Assembly (NCBI GenBank): GCA_034401795.1
Contig: CM067360.1
Span: 121,597,430 to 121,661,429 of the forward strand
Direction: 5' to 3'
Source: Chaetoderma sp. LZ-2023a
Lineage: Eukaryota; Mollusca; Caudofoveata; Chaetodermatida; Chaetodermatidae
Length of the DNA stretch: 64,000 nt
The notes beneath the pieces are model-generated. The model searched no databases. It was not told where the DNA came from and was given only the letters and a program-made list of their open reading frames with translations. The position numbers and the translations under genes are program-made. This document shows positions 31,737 to 43,941 of this stretch, piece by piece. How positions within the stretch are numbered: position 1 is the first letter of the stretch; every line of letters begins with the position of its first letter.

Positions 31737-34700
31737 CTATCGTTTGAAAACAGCTAAAGCGAGTGGATTGGCTGAGTCTGACACATCCCTCATATAGTAA
31801 TCCGTGAATGAGGACTCACAGTGCCATTGTGCAACGGCCATGATGTCCTATAACGGAACACCATTGTAAAGGGCAGTCGAGGCGGCTATTCCTCTGACAT
31901 TGTGTGCCCTTACGCCTTGCACCTGGTGCCCAGTCGCCATCTCGTGAGTAGTCTGAATGCATTCGACCACCAAACGAGAGATAGTATCCATGGATACGGC
32001 GCCATAAGACTTTTTATGGCAGATCCACAGATGTCTATCGTTCGACCGTAACGAGTCAGTCCGTTTCTTGTACTTAGTCAAAGCACGGACCGGGCACCAG
32101 ACACTGGCATCACGATCAAACCTAGTTAACTTCGGTATAATGATCGGTTCGCCGGGATATCTCAAAGATTGGTTCTTTGACATAACCTCTGCTCTTGGCA
32201 GAAGACGCAGACCTTCTCCAGAAACAATAAATCGGTTCCTCTCTGCCGAAAGCGCATGGATCTCACTGCGCCTTCTAGCTGAGGAAGCTGCCAATAGAAA
32301 GACCGCCTTTAGAGTCAAATGCTTTAGACTAGCCGAACGCAATGGTTCGAAAGGGTGCTTGGCCAGTACATTAAGCACTAAAGATAGACTCCAGGCTGGA
32401 ATGACTACCGGTTGTCTCGGTCGGAGATTGCTCATTCCCTTCAACATCACATTTAACTGGGCCACCTCTGGACTATCCCTGTTGGCTAGACAAGGGATAA
32501 CTGATGCCAAAGCTGACTTGTATCCAGCAACTGTGACGGGAGCTAGTCCTCAAAAGAACAGCTCACAGAGAAAGTCTGCTATTTGCTGATAGTGGATTGA
32601 AAGGTATCAATACACTTTTCTTCACACCAGTCTGCAAATCTGTTAACCTTGTTGTTATATGACTTGAAGGTTGACCTCCTTCTCGCAGCCGCGATGAAAT
32701 CAGCAGCCTGTCGAGAAAAGCCTTCCGACGTGGAACGTTGTTTGATAACATCCACGCAGTCAATTGAACATTTCGGGACGCTCGTGTAGGAAGCGTCCCT
32801 TGGCCTGGGAGATTATGTTCGGAATCTCGGGCAACTGCACAGGATTTTCCACCAGCAGATCTAGAAGATCCGTGAACCACGCCCTGCTCGGCCAATACGG
32901 CGCTATTAGCAGGACCAGACACGGTTCCTCCCTGACCTTCACCAATACCTTCGGTAGAAGAATGGTGGGTGGGTACGCGTAAGTGTGCATCCCTCTCCAG
33001 CTTATCGCCAGAGCGTCTGTATCGACGGCATTTGGATCTGTAATCGGCGAGACATATGTCATGATTTGAGCATTTTCCTTTGTGGCGAACAAGTCCACGT
33101 TGGGTTTGCCCCAATGCTCGAAGATCCGTCGCAGAACTGGAGGGTTGAGGGACCATTCTGTTGGCAGGATTCTCTGTCTGCGAGACAAAGCATCCGCCAG
33201 AATGTTCAATCGGCCAGGAATACGAGCTGCTTTCAAAACAACTGAGTAATTCCTGCACCATTGAATCAAGTGCCACACCCTGATACACAGAGTGGGCGAC
33301 CTGGTCCCGCCTTGGCGATTTATATATGATACTACTGTCGAATTGACCGACCATATCAATATCACCCTGCCCCTGATCATCGGAAGGAACTCTTCCAACG
33401 CCAGTTCCACTGCCATCATTTCCAACAGATTGATATGCAGCTGACTCTCCGGGAGAGTAAATGTGACCGAGACCTGGTGTTCTCCCAGGCAGGCACCCCA
33501 CCCTTCCAGCGATGCATCCGTGTAGACGGACAGCTGGGGGCGGGGTAGGTGCAGCGAAACCCCTAATAGGAGATTCTGACGCTGTTTCCACCATAGAAGA
33601 TGCGATATTATCGGCTCCAAAACTGACACAAGTTTTGACAGGGGTTCTGTTCTCTGTTTCCACAGAGACATCAGATACAACTGGATAGGCCTTCGCATTA
33701 GAGCAGCGTACGGGATAACCTGCTCCATGGAGATCATCATGCCCAGCATCTGAAGGAACCGCCTCGCCTGAATGTGGTTTCCCACTCGAAAACTCTTGAG
33801 GATGGCTAACAGAGACACCACTCTGGGCTCTGACGGGTAAACCCTGCCCTCCTCGAGGTCGAATCGCATCCCCAAATAAACGAAACGTTGAGTGGGCGTC
33901 AACTCGGATTTCTCCTCGTTGACTATGCAGCGTAGATCTGAAAGTAACTTCAGAGTCAGAGCAGTATCCACGTTCAACCTGGCTGCCGAGTCTGCCTTGA
34001 GCAGCCAGTCGTCTATGTAGGTGTGTAGCGCCACGTTCTCTTTTCTGAGAAACGCTGTCACCGCAACAACCACTCTTGTGAAAACCCTCGGAGCTGTCGA
34101 CAGGCCAAACGGGAGAACTGTAAACTCCCATACTTGATTCTGAAACGCAAATCTCAGAAACCTGTGCCAACTCCGATTCATAGGAATGTGGAAATATGCA
34201 TTTTTCAGATCGATCGATACACACCACATTCATTTCCTCAATCCCGCATTACCGACCTCGGCGTTTCCATCTGGAACCGAGGCGTATGGATAAACCAATT
34301 TAATGGCCTGAGATTGAGTATGGGTCTCCATCCCCCTGTGCTCTTGGGGACAAGGAACATGTTTGAATAGAAGCCTGGAGTGTTTCGGTTTGCTGGTTTT
34401 ATTGCTCCCTTCAGAAGCAAACCCGACACTTCCTTTTGAACGGCTTCTAACTTGTCTGGCTCCCTTGGTACGGGTGTCCAGACAGGTGCCAAAGACAGAT
34501 TTTGTGGTGGAAAGTCCCACCACTCCGGCATGTAACCCTGGGATTACCATCCCAGGACCAGACTGTCTGACGTCACACCTTGCCAGGCCTCGACGAAACG
34601 CATGAGCCTTCCACCCACCATAGACGCCTCGACGTCTAACGGGGTTGTCCGGCTCGCAGTCCGCTCCCCCCCCCCCCCCTCTTTCTTAACGAGAGAGAGA

Positions 34701-34780
34701 ACCATTTCGTTCTAGGCACGACGGGTATAACTGGCACCGCTGTTCCTGTCACACAGGCGCGGTCCAGGCGGATATGAAGG
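31737..34780 (-). pseudogene. Pol (RT-RNase H-tyrosine recombinase), DIRS copy 2
   Basis: The longest pol frame of the window lies here (32,760-34,229, 489 codons). RT: D-A-Y/N-A-Y-F-H-I-P-M block, F-G-L-S-T-A-P-R-V-F, intact Y-I-D-D-W at the catalytic site, and F-V-Y-L-G-M. RNase H: Y-T-D-A-S-L-E-G-W-G and L-E-M-M-A-V-E-L-A, but W-S-V-N-S where copy 1 has Q-T-D-N-S, so one metal-binding Asp is lost. The recombinase (31,848-32,510) keeps A-R-R-R-S-E-I (Arg I) and H-N-V-R (His-x-x-Arg). The Tyr box lies beyond a TAG that replaces GAG after G-V-P-L. Single-base deletions near 34,235 and 32,762 break the frame at each end of the 489-codon ORF. Confidence 0.9.
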
Positions 34781-34794
34781 GAGCTTTCGTACCC

Positions 34795-36897
34795 TCACGT
34801 ACGCTTCGGCCCCTTCTGTCCGCCCTTTGAGGCCTTACACTTACCCTTCCCCTTGCCCTTCCCGCCTCTAGGGCGGTCAGGAGCAACATTGGGGAGGGTA
34901 GGCGCCTCTACAACCTTCCTGGGCTTCTTCACCGGCGGTGGCTCTGAAAACCCAGCTGAAGCAGAAGTCGCAACAGGCCTAGCTTTCGCCTTGCCCTTAT
35001 GCTTCTTCTGCTCCTTTGAAGGTTGTCCCGTTAGCGGTTTCCCCACAGGCCCTAGTGCGTGCGCTTGCCGCACTAGCTCTAGCTGTAGGTTTACCGCTAA
35101 CCGATTCTGCGCGATACTGGCGGTATCCTCTAAGATGGCCCACGCTTGGCCACCGAAGATGCTAGGCCCTGTCAGGGGCGTCCCAAGAAGACGCTCCCTG
35201 ACTGCCGTAGCCGGACGCATATGGTCAATGACCATTTGCCTCCTGGATTTCGTCACACGCGCTTGCACCCTTGCCAATGCGTCCATCGACAGCACCAGGC
35301 CGTCATTGACACATGAAAGCGCCACAGGTGGCACAGGGTGGCCTGCCCCGCTTCAGCCCACACCGACTGAAGGAGACGATAAGAGTGGTTGACAGCGCTC
35401 ATCACTGCCCTCACACCCTCATCGCATAGGGACAGGACTTCTTCCTGGTGTACCTGAGACTTGTCCACAAGTGCCGGACCGGGGTGACCCGCCACGGCAC
35501 TCTGGACGCCCAATACCCATCGGTCATCCTCTGTGACCAACGGGACTAAACCATACCTGCCCGCACCTCCCTGGAGGCCGCAGGGAGCTGACCCTTGGTC
35601 ATCAGTTGTTTGCTATAAATAGCATCCAACCATTCTATGAACCGTGGATCCAGTCCCACTGACTGGATCCGGGCCGCGGGCAAAATCCCCGTCCTGATCG
35701 ACGCAACCGACGGACGGGGCGCATCTTCATCGGCCGTGGCCGAAACCACAGACGGGTCAACCCTGGCTAGCCACGCCAGAGCATCTGACCAATCTACCTC
35801 CGATGAAGACACCCCCGCAAACACGTCACCCGTTGACGTGCTCACGGGTCTGCCAGCCATGGCCTCCCAGCAAGGAGCCACGGCTGACACGCCAGGCACT
35901 CCGGTACCACACGGTTCCGCCGCCACCCCATGAAACACTCCGGTCCATGGGGTAGGTCCGCACGAAAAACCGTACGGACCCGTAGCAGTCGCGGAACAAT
36001 AGCCGGACACGGGCACCAACGGCACCCCACGTCCGACTGCCGGACCAGGCGAGATAGGTGAGTACCACGCCCGGCCCGGCACACCCGTTCCCGTGACGGC
36101 TGCTGCCAAACCAAGCCGCACGGAACCGGTGCATGGTAACGGATTTGCCTCAGCCACAGGCGGAGCCGCTGACCTGGCTTGCGCCAAACAAGACAAATGG
36201 AGGCCGGTTCCGTCTAGGACGGAATCAACCTCCATATTCTTCACCTGCGGCTTCACGGGCCGCAGCAACCTCTCCTCCTCGGCCTCCTCGTCTTCAGACT
36301 CCGAAGAGTCGTCACTAGACGAGTCAACCGTGGAACCGTCCTGGCGGACGGCTCCCACACCTGACGGACCGCCCACCGCTACTGGACCACCCGGAGGTGG
36401 CCGCAGAGAAACAGAAACCCGTCTGACCGAAGCCAGACGGGACTGCCAGGGGGCCGAAGCCAGACGGCCCCCTCGGTAACCAGTTCAGAATCCTGTCCGA
36501 GGACAGGATCCGTACCAGGCATGGGGAGAAACTGCCCCCCAACCTTTGGTAGCGGGGACGACACCAGCATGGGCAGAACGCTATGCAGAAAAACCCTGCA
36601 CAGCCGGACCAAACCACGCCGGCGGTGCCATCTCCGCCACCTCCAGCTGGGGACGTGGAGCACCCGCACCGGCCGAACCGGGCGCTCCACGATTTACTCT
36701 CGGACCGCCTGACCCCGCGTCAGACCCAGCCAAGTCCTTCTGGCAAGGAACTTAACCATCATCTCAACGGACCACACTGCACAAACATTACACCTATGAT
36801 CAATATTACACAGGGAACACCTAAAACAGACATGGTCCTTGAACACGACACGGACAAACTTATGGCATTCGTTACATGATGGCGGGGCTGGCTTGGC
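34795..36897 (-). pseudogene. Gag-like protein, DIRS copy 2, fragmented
   Basis: It begins after TTATGTTATAG at 36,898 with the Cys cluster (the first pair reads C-N-E-C-H). Open segments are 36,376-35,546 (acidic Ser/Glu/Asp patch, then S-S-E-V-D-W-S-D-A and S-V-G-L-D-P-R) and 35,334-34,795 (T-P-L-T-G-P-S-I-F-G-G and a C-terminal tail rich in K-K-H-K-G-K-A-K and G-K-G-K-G-K). The lysine-rich tail is suitable for RNA binding. Several frameshifts separate the segments, among them one near 35,535 and one near 35,340. Confidence 0.8.
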
Positions 36898-37406
36898 CTA
36901 TAACATAAGCACAAACCTACAATAAACAAGCGGAACGAGACCCGGATGGAAGGCAGACAATTAATTTTCAAATAATTTGACTCATAAATTAACTGTAACC
37001 CTCCCGCACCCCACCCCGCCACGTTACAACAACGATCGCATTGACTATGACGACAAGAACGAGGCGGGCATTAAACACACCCATAATAGATCCTCCAGGA
37101 TGTGTAACAGCTCCAGGAATCATATCGCATAGCATTCGGGGTATATTTACTAATCAATATAAATTATACTCCTAACGAAAGCAGCACGATATGTGAAGAA
37201 AACAACAAAATGTATAACAAACTGCTGTATCACACGGTAAAACCGCAGACCACGCATCTACTCAAGAATTTTGAAACCACCGATCATTGCAAACCGATCG
37301 TGATCGCACGTAAACTTGATCATTCTAAAGTTTCCGGTACCATTTTTGGTACGCAGCACCCAGAACAAGATGCGCGAATTAATGAAAAATTTTTCTTCAC
37401 ATAAAC

Positions 37407-37442
37407 ATCCGAGCGACCGGGTGTGACGTCACCCGCTCGGAT
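37407..37442. promoter_or_regulatory. CRE-centred palindrome in DIRS leader, copy 2
   Basis: A 36-bp imperfect palindrome with arms ATCCGAGCG and CGCTCGGAT and inner GTGACGTCAC, a full CRE/ATF half-site dyad. The same structure occurs at 46,512-46,547 and 61,693-61,728. It could be a promoter element or an RNA hairpin; function is inferred only from conservation across copies. Confidence 0.5.
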
Positions 37443-37751
37443 CCTACGGAGAACGACGTCAGCCGATATTCGTGTTAGAAATACCGTAGCATAACACCTA
37501 TTTTCATATCTGCCGATCGCCTGTTGGGGGTTAAAGAAGGCGATCGTCTGGCATATATCGTTGTTAGCACACGTCCCAGATTCTATGGGGTCAGAAATTG
37601 GAACATGCGACACAGCGAAATTTAGAGACCTAAGTCTTTTAACTATGGATAATAAAGAACGATACAACCTGGTTATCTTCGGTGGTATTCTCCATAGTAT
37701 CCTTTAGTTAATCCTTTCACGAACACACAAACTATCACAGGTTAAAGACTT

Positions 37752-38075
37752 CCTAATTTGGCGGGTTTATCCCACAGGATGTGAATCGTTATCCGAGTAA
37801 ATAGTCCCACAGGATGTGTGAATCGTTATCTGAATAGTAGTTTTAACCGTAATTCTAGCCTATACAAGCAGTTTCATCAGATCTGTCTAACTAAGCACTA
37901 AGTTATGATTATATCATATGCGGGCAACAACTTAAATGCTTACGTGCGTAAACACGTGTTTTGTTTGTTTTTGTTGCTCGCTTACATCTAAGTGTATTTA
38001 AGCCGTGACAATATTACGTAGTGCGTCCAGACTCCAGAACTGCATCTAAGCTTATCCGAGACCCAGGTCTAATTG
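37752..38075. other. Spacer with short tandem duplication
   Basis: A CCCACAGGATGTG(TG)AATCGTTATC unit occurs twice (37,770-37,842). No gene was recognised. Confidence 0.6.
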
Positions 38076-38640
<565 letters not shown>

Positions 38641-39501
38641 TACCTAGCTAAAACGTTGAGGTACCCAGCTGAAATCTGGGGGTTCTAATGGAGGTTTAAT
38701 CTCATCCATGCAAAAATTATATGCCGCATGGACTCACGCCTATGAATTTTGGAGCACCGTGCTTGATTTTATGGGTATTTTTGTGCAAAAACCTGCAAAG
38801 CTAGTTAATATTTTTGGGTGCATATACCCTTAGAAAGGACTCTTATGAGAATCCCTGGTGAAATATATGACCCCCCCCCCCCCCTCCTCCCAATGGAGGT
38901 ATTCATTCCCATGCAATGGAGGATTCCAGTATATCCATCAATCATATGGCATCATAATCAACTACGTGACATATACGATGACGTCATAATCAATTACGTT
39001 ATTAGGGACGTAGCTAAGCTTGTCACGGACGCTTAATTGATGACGGACTAAAGCTTTGTACGAATTGTACGTCTTTACTATTTAATAGGCAACAACAGCA
39101 GCCATTCAGATTAGTTTCAAAATATTCAACAGCTTACGTCAGGGAGTTCATGGACCGATCGATCTCAACACGTTCGAAGCGTGCGTGGGTGGAGCTTAGC
39201 TAAAGATGGGCGGGGCATACCTAAAACTGGATTCCTCCATTCGTGGTATTAGTGGGGGACTTTTTGATTCTCGTGATGGAGCTATATAGGCCTACGTCAT
39301 TATGATTATGACATCAGCGACCAAGCGACGGAATGGATCGTTCCAGTTTATCCATTCATCATATGACGTCATAATCAACTAAGTGACGTGTATGACTACG
39401 TCTTAATCATGACGTCATGAACGGTTCGATATAGCCCTCTTTAAGGTTTAATAGTCCGACACGCTGTACGAATTGTATGGCTTTACCATTTAATAAACCT
39501 T

Positions 39502-39595
39502 CTGTTGAATATTTTGAAACTAATTTGACTGACCGCTGTTGCTGCCATAGGCAGAAAACAGCAACCAGTCAAATTAGTTTCAGAATATTTAACAG
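39502..39595. repeat. HP1 palindrome, best copy
   Basis: The left arm CTGTTGAATATTTTGAAACT..AATTTGACTG is mirrored by CAGTCAAATTAGTTTC..TTTAACAG, with inner arms GCTGTTGCTGCC and GGCAG-AAACAGC. Total 94 bp. Confidence 0.9.
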
Positions 39596-40316
39596 CTTAC
39601 CTGTATAATTTTCTGGCAATTGATAGTTAGTGAGTGCATGGATCGAGCGATCCCAATACGAGCGAGGTGTGGGCGGGGCATAGCTAAAGCTGGAAAGGTC
39701 CATTGATTACGGCGTTAACTTGAGCGACAGGTCTGATCTCTCCATTAAATGGTTCCCGTATAGATAAGTAAACATCCTGGATGATAACTTGATAATATTA
39801 CAGCACAACAAAAATAAATATGCCGACATACCCGAAAGAGAAAATACGAAAAAATTATTTTCAGATTAATGAAGTGTTGAATATTTTTTTAAACTAATTT
39901 GGCTGTGAGATGTTGCTGCGTATGGTACCACCAGCGCCTGGTCAAATTAGTTTCAAAGGAATCAACAACTTGTCTACATGTGCAACTGTTTTCGAAACGT
40001 GAGTCTGGGTTAAAAGGGTTACACTTTATATTACATATTCAAACCTGTCTTTTAAGGACAGTTTGGCACATCAGTGGAGGGGTCCGATATGCCACTCAAG
40101 TATATGACGTCCTAATCAATTACTTTCCACGAAGGCTGACGTCACAATGTCACAATCATTATGGCGTATTATTATAACTCCGTTATGAAGCAGGAAAAAT
40201 CTGTCAAATGTATTAATTGTATGTCTTTGTTGAACTTACAATTTGATAAACATTCTTTTGAATATTTTGAACTTAATTTGACTGGGAGTTGTTGTCGGCA
40301 TAGACAGCAACACCAG

Positions 40317-40757
40317 CCCCCCCCCCCCCCCACCCATCAAACTAGAAAACGTTGCTTGACTCAGAGGGTCCCGCAATCACTGAAAATACCGTTCTGTATG
40401 TAGTAGGTATGGCAATTTTATTCAAAGCCTTCATATTATTATTTTTTTTTAAATTGAAAACATAAGATGTAAAAAAGAAATAAAATCACCTAAATTCAAA
40501 AAGCCCATTTTAACCAAATATTTTGGCCCTATAAAAGTGAATACTACAAAAGGCACCTCTAAAACAAATTTTCACCAGAAATCTTGAACCTATCGGTCCA
40601 GTTCCAGGTGAATTCTTCAAAAGGCACATTGGCGTATCATAACTGAGGCATACACCAAGTTTCATTAAAATATCTGAAGTGGTTCTGTATGATATGCCGT
40701 TTACGAGATATTGTGGAAGGACAGTTAGACGGACAGACGCGGTAATTACTATCGGGC
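40317..40757. repeat. Insertion that splits an HP1 palindrome
   Basis: The left half of HP1 stops at the C run at 40,317. The right half (CCCCAATTAGTTTCAAAATA..) resumes at about 40,760. Between them is repeat sequence ending TGTGGAAGGACAGTTAGACG, a motif seen at ends of short interspersed repeats in this window (compare 8,380 and 59,500). Confidence 0.6.
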
Positions 40758-41028
40758 TGCCCCAATTAGTTTCAAAATATTTAACAGGTTACATGTATAT
40801 TTAGGATACCTTGACACTGGATTTCTGGGAAATGAGCGTTGACTGTATACAAATCGATGACGACACAAGCAAAACGTGGCCGGAGCTTAGCTATAAACCA
40901 TACATTCACAATGGTACCGCAGTACGACTCCAACCGTAAACATTTAACACTTGAATTTGTTCAAGAAAATTTAAATTTTCTCATAGAATGAAGGAAATTT
41001 CAATTTCCCTTTCTCCGAGATCTAACAA

Positions 41029-41195
41029 TACTCACCATTCTATTACTTCTGATACAAGCTATCCTGAATAGCTGGCCATAGGACTACAGACTTAGTAAGC
41101 TTTACCGACTCCTGGTGCCGGGTACTCGGCGCCCAACTGCCGAGTACCCGTTTGCCATGAAGCTCATATTGTTTGCATAGCCACCAAACAAGAGA
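41029..41195 (-). repeat. Right ITR, DIRS copy 3
   Basis: TACTCACCATTCTATTACTT.. through ACAAGAG, including GGGTACTCGG/CCGAGTACCC. Slightly more diverged than the copy 2 right ITR. Confidence 0.85.
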
Positions 41196-41236
41196 TACCA
41201 ATGGCTTGCCTCCGTGTGGCTGGGAGGCTATGTCCG

Positions 41237-41338
41237 TAATGGAATGGTGAGTATTGTTAGATCTCGGAGAAAGGGAAATTGAAATGTTCTTCATTCTCCT
41301 GTGATCAATACTCACCATTCTATTACTTCTGATATACA
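41237..41338 (-). repeat. ICR, DIRS copy 3
   Basis: TAATGGAATGGTGAGTATTG.. (right-end sequence) runs into TTCATTCTCCTGTGATCAAT.. (left-end sequence), the same back-to-back joining of both termini as in copy 2. Confidence 0.85.
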
Positions 41339-41833
41339 CCAGATTTAGACAGTAACCTGGTGGGAAGGGGCAAGCCATCAATTGCAACTTTTGCCCCTTG
41401 AAGAAAGAGCTAGACTTAAAGTTGATTAATGGAGACCTAAAAGGACCATCAAGTTAACGGAACCGAATCACATTCGCATCACTGCCCTCTCCCCACCCCC
41501 TCTTTTTCTCCTAAGAAAAGGGTTAGAACTCATGAACATGCATTTCGCCTGAAACACAAATATGCCAAGATGGTTAACTGCTCTTTGCATATATTAGCCT
41601 GGGAATGAGCATGAATATATAAGATGAATGAACATGATATATAGACATAATACAAAAAACTCAATCTTGAATTACCTTATGATAATTGGACTTCAGACGC
41701 ACCGCCTCCAACCATTCACTGGTCCGGCCATCAGTGACACAATCTGGTTGTCATCCTCACGCTCGACCATGCCTGCTTTAGGTTCTTTTCTTACCAAAGT
41801 GAAAAAAGGGTGAAGAGCAGTGTGGTCGTATAA

Positions 41834-43930
41834 CTATCGTTTCAAACCAGCTAAAGCGAGTGGATTGGCGGAGTCTGACACATCCCTCATATAGTAATCC
41901 GTGAAAAAGGACTCACAGTGCCATTGTGCAACAGCCATGATGTCCTCTAACGGAACACCATTGTAAAGGGCGGTCGAGGCGGCTATTCCTCTAACATCAT
42001 GTGCCCTTGCGCATAGCACCTGGTGCCCAGTCGCAATCTCATGGGTAGTCTGAATGCATTCGACTACCCAACGAGAGATAGAATCCATGGATGAGGCACC
42101 ATATGGCTTCTTATGGCAGATCCACAGATGTCTATTGTTCGACCGCAACGAGTCCGTCCATTTTCTGTATTTAGTCAAAGCACGGACCGGGCACCAGACA
42201 CTGGCATCACGATCAAACCGTGTTAGTTTCGGTATAATGATCGGTTTGCCGGGATATCTCAACGTTTGATTCTTTGACATAAACTCTGCTCTTGGCAGAA
42301 GACGCAGACCCTCTCCGGAGACAATAAATCGGTCCCTCTCTGCTGAAAGCGTATGGATCTCACTGTGCCTTCTAGCTGAGGAAGCTGCCAATAGAAAGAC
42401 CGCCTTTAGAGTCAAATCCTTTAGACTAGCCGAACGCAACGGTTCGAAAGGGTGCTTGGCCAGTACATTAAGGACTAAAGATAGACTCCAGGCTGGAATG
42501 ACTGCCGGTTGTCTCGGTCAGAGATTGCTCATTCCCTTCACCATCACATTTAACTGGGCCACCTATGGACTATCCCTGTTGGCTAGACAAGGGATAACTG
42601 ATGCCAAAGCTGACTTGTATCCAGCAATTGTGACGGGAGCTAGTCCTGAAAAGAACAGCTCACAGAGAAAGTCTGCTATTTGCTGAATAGTGAATTGAAA
42701 GGTATCAATACCCTTTCTTCACACCAGTCTGCAAATCTGTTAACCTTGTTGTTATATGACTTGAAGGTTGACCTCCTTCTCGCAGCTGCGATGAAACCAG
42801 CAGCTTGTCGAGAAAAGCCTTCCGACATGGAACGTTGTTTGATAACATCCACGCAGTCAATTTGAACATTTCGGGACGCTCGTGTAGGAAGCGTCCCTTG
42901 GCCTGGGAGATTATGTTCGGAATCTCGGGTAACTGCACTGGGTTTTCCACCAGCAGATCTAGCAGATCCGTGAACCACGCCCTGCTTGGCCAATACGGCG
43001 CTATTAGCAGGACCAGGCACGGTTCCTCCCTGATTTTCACCAATACCTTCGGCAGAAGAATGGTGGGTGGGTACGCGTAAGCGTGCATCCCTCTCCAGCT
43101 TATCGCCAGAGCATCTGTATCGACGGCATTTGGATCTGGAATCGGCGAGACATAGGTCATGATTTGAGTATTTTCCCTCGTGGCGAACAAGTCCACGTTG
43201 GGTTTGCCCCAATGCTCGAAGATCCTTGCGGCCTCCAGGGAGGTGCGGGCAAGGTGTCGTATTCCGTACTCCCATACTTGATTCTGAAACACAAATCTCA
43301 GAAACCTGTGCCAACTCCAATTCATAGGAATGTGGAAATATGCATCTTTCAGATCGATCGATACACACCACATTCCTTTCCTCAATCCCGCCATTACCGA
43401 CCTCAGCCTTTCCATCTGGAACCGAGGCGTATGGATAAACCAATTTAATGGCCTGAGATTGAGTATGGGTCTCCATCCCCCTGTGCTCTTGGGGACAAGG
43501 AACATGTTTGAATAGAAGCCTGGAGTGTTCCGGTTTGCTGGTTTTATTGCTCCCTTCAGAAGCAAACCCGACACTTCCTTTTGAACGGCTTCTAACTTGT
43601 CTGGCTCCCTTGGTACGGGTGTCCAGACAGGTGCCAAAGACAGATTTTGTGGTGGAAAGTCCAACCACTCCGGCATGTAACCCTGGGATAACCATCCCAG
43701 GACCAGACTGTCTGATGTCCCACCTCGCCAGGCCTCGCCGAAACGCATGAGCCTTCCACCCACCATAGACGCCTCGACGTCTAACGGGGTTGTCCGGCTC
43801 GCAGTCCGCCCCCCCCCCCCCCTCTCTCTCTTAACGAGAGAGTGAGAACCATTTCATTCTAGGCACGACGGGTATAACTGGCACCGCTGTTCCTGTCGCA
43901 CAGGCGCGGTCCAGGTGGATATGAAGGGAG
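41834..43930 (-). pseudogene. Pol of DIRS copy 3 with RT/RNase H deletion
   Basis: The N-terminal RT half is open (43,766-43,267: F-L-V-P-K-S-T-G-G, I-L-N-L-R-P-L-N, D-A-Y-F-H-I-P-M). At F-Q-N-Q-V-W-E the frame jumps through a 40-bp foreign patch (43,227-43,266) to I-F-E-H-W-G-K-P-N, so the Y-I-D-D box and the whole RNase H (roughly 850 bp) are absent. The linker continues to a frame break near 42,705. The recombinase is open over 42,439-41,834 with A-R-R-H-S-E-I (Arg I), R-A-H-D-V-R (His-x-x-Arg) and F-T-D-Y-Y-M-R-D-V (catalytic Tyr), ending at the natural stop. Of the three readable copies this one has the best-preserved recombinase catalytic set. A TGA replacing CGA lies upstream, near 42,520, in M-S-N-L-x-P-R-Q-P. 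Confidence 0.9.
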
Positions 43931-43941
43931 CTTTCGTACCC

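Larger units (their letters stand above)
30891..37751 (-). mobile_element. DIRS-like retrotransposon copy 2
   Basis: Read on -: 5' truncated leader (break at about 37,751, left ITR missing), gag (36,897 to 34,795), pol (about 34,780 to 31,737), 3' non-coding region, ICR (31,240-31,139), right ITR (31,097-30,931) and right terminus at 30,891. The ICR joins the complement of a left end (..GATCGAAGGAGAA) to the complement of the right end (TGCAGGAGATGTC..), the defining layout of DIRS elements. Sequence just outside 37,751 is unrelated, so the left end was lost rather than mis-assigned. Confidence 0.88.
38925..40900 (+). repeat. Cluster of non-autonomous repeats carrying HP1 palindromes
   Basis: Three related units in the same direction. 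Unit 1 is about 38,925-39,280, unit 2 about 39,335-39,720 and unit 3 about 40,085-40,900. Shared blocks in order are CATATGACGTCATAATCAA, TTGTA(C/T)G(T/G)CTTTACCATTTAATA, an HP1 palindrome or its half, AACAGCTTAC and a GAGCTTAGCTA-type motif. An additional HP1 palindrome stands at 39,874-39,969. No ORF is shared, so this is probably a DNA-transposon-derived family amplified locally. Confidence 0.7.
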
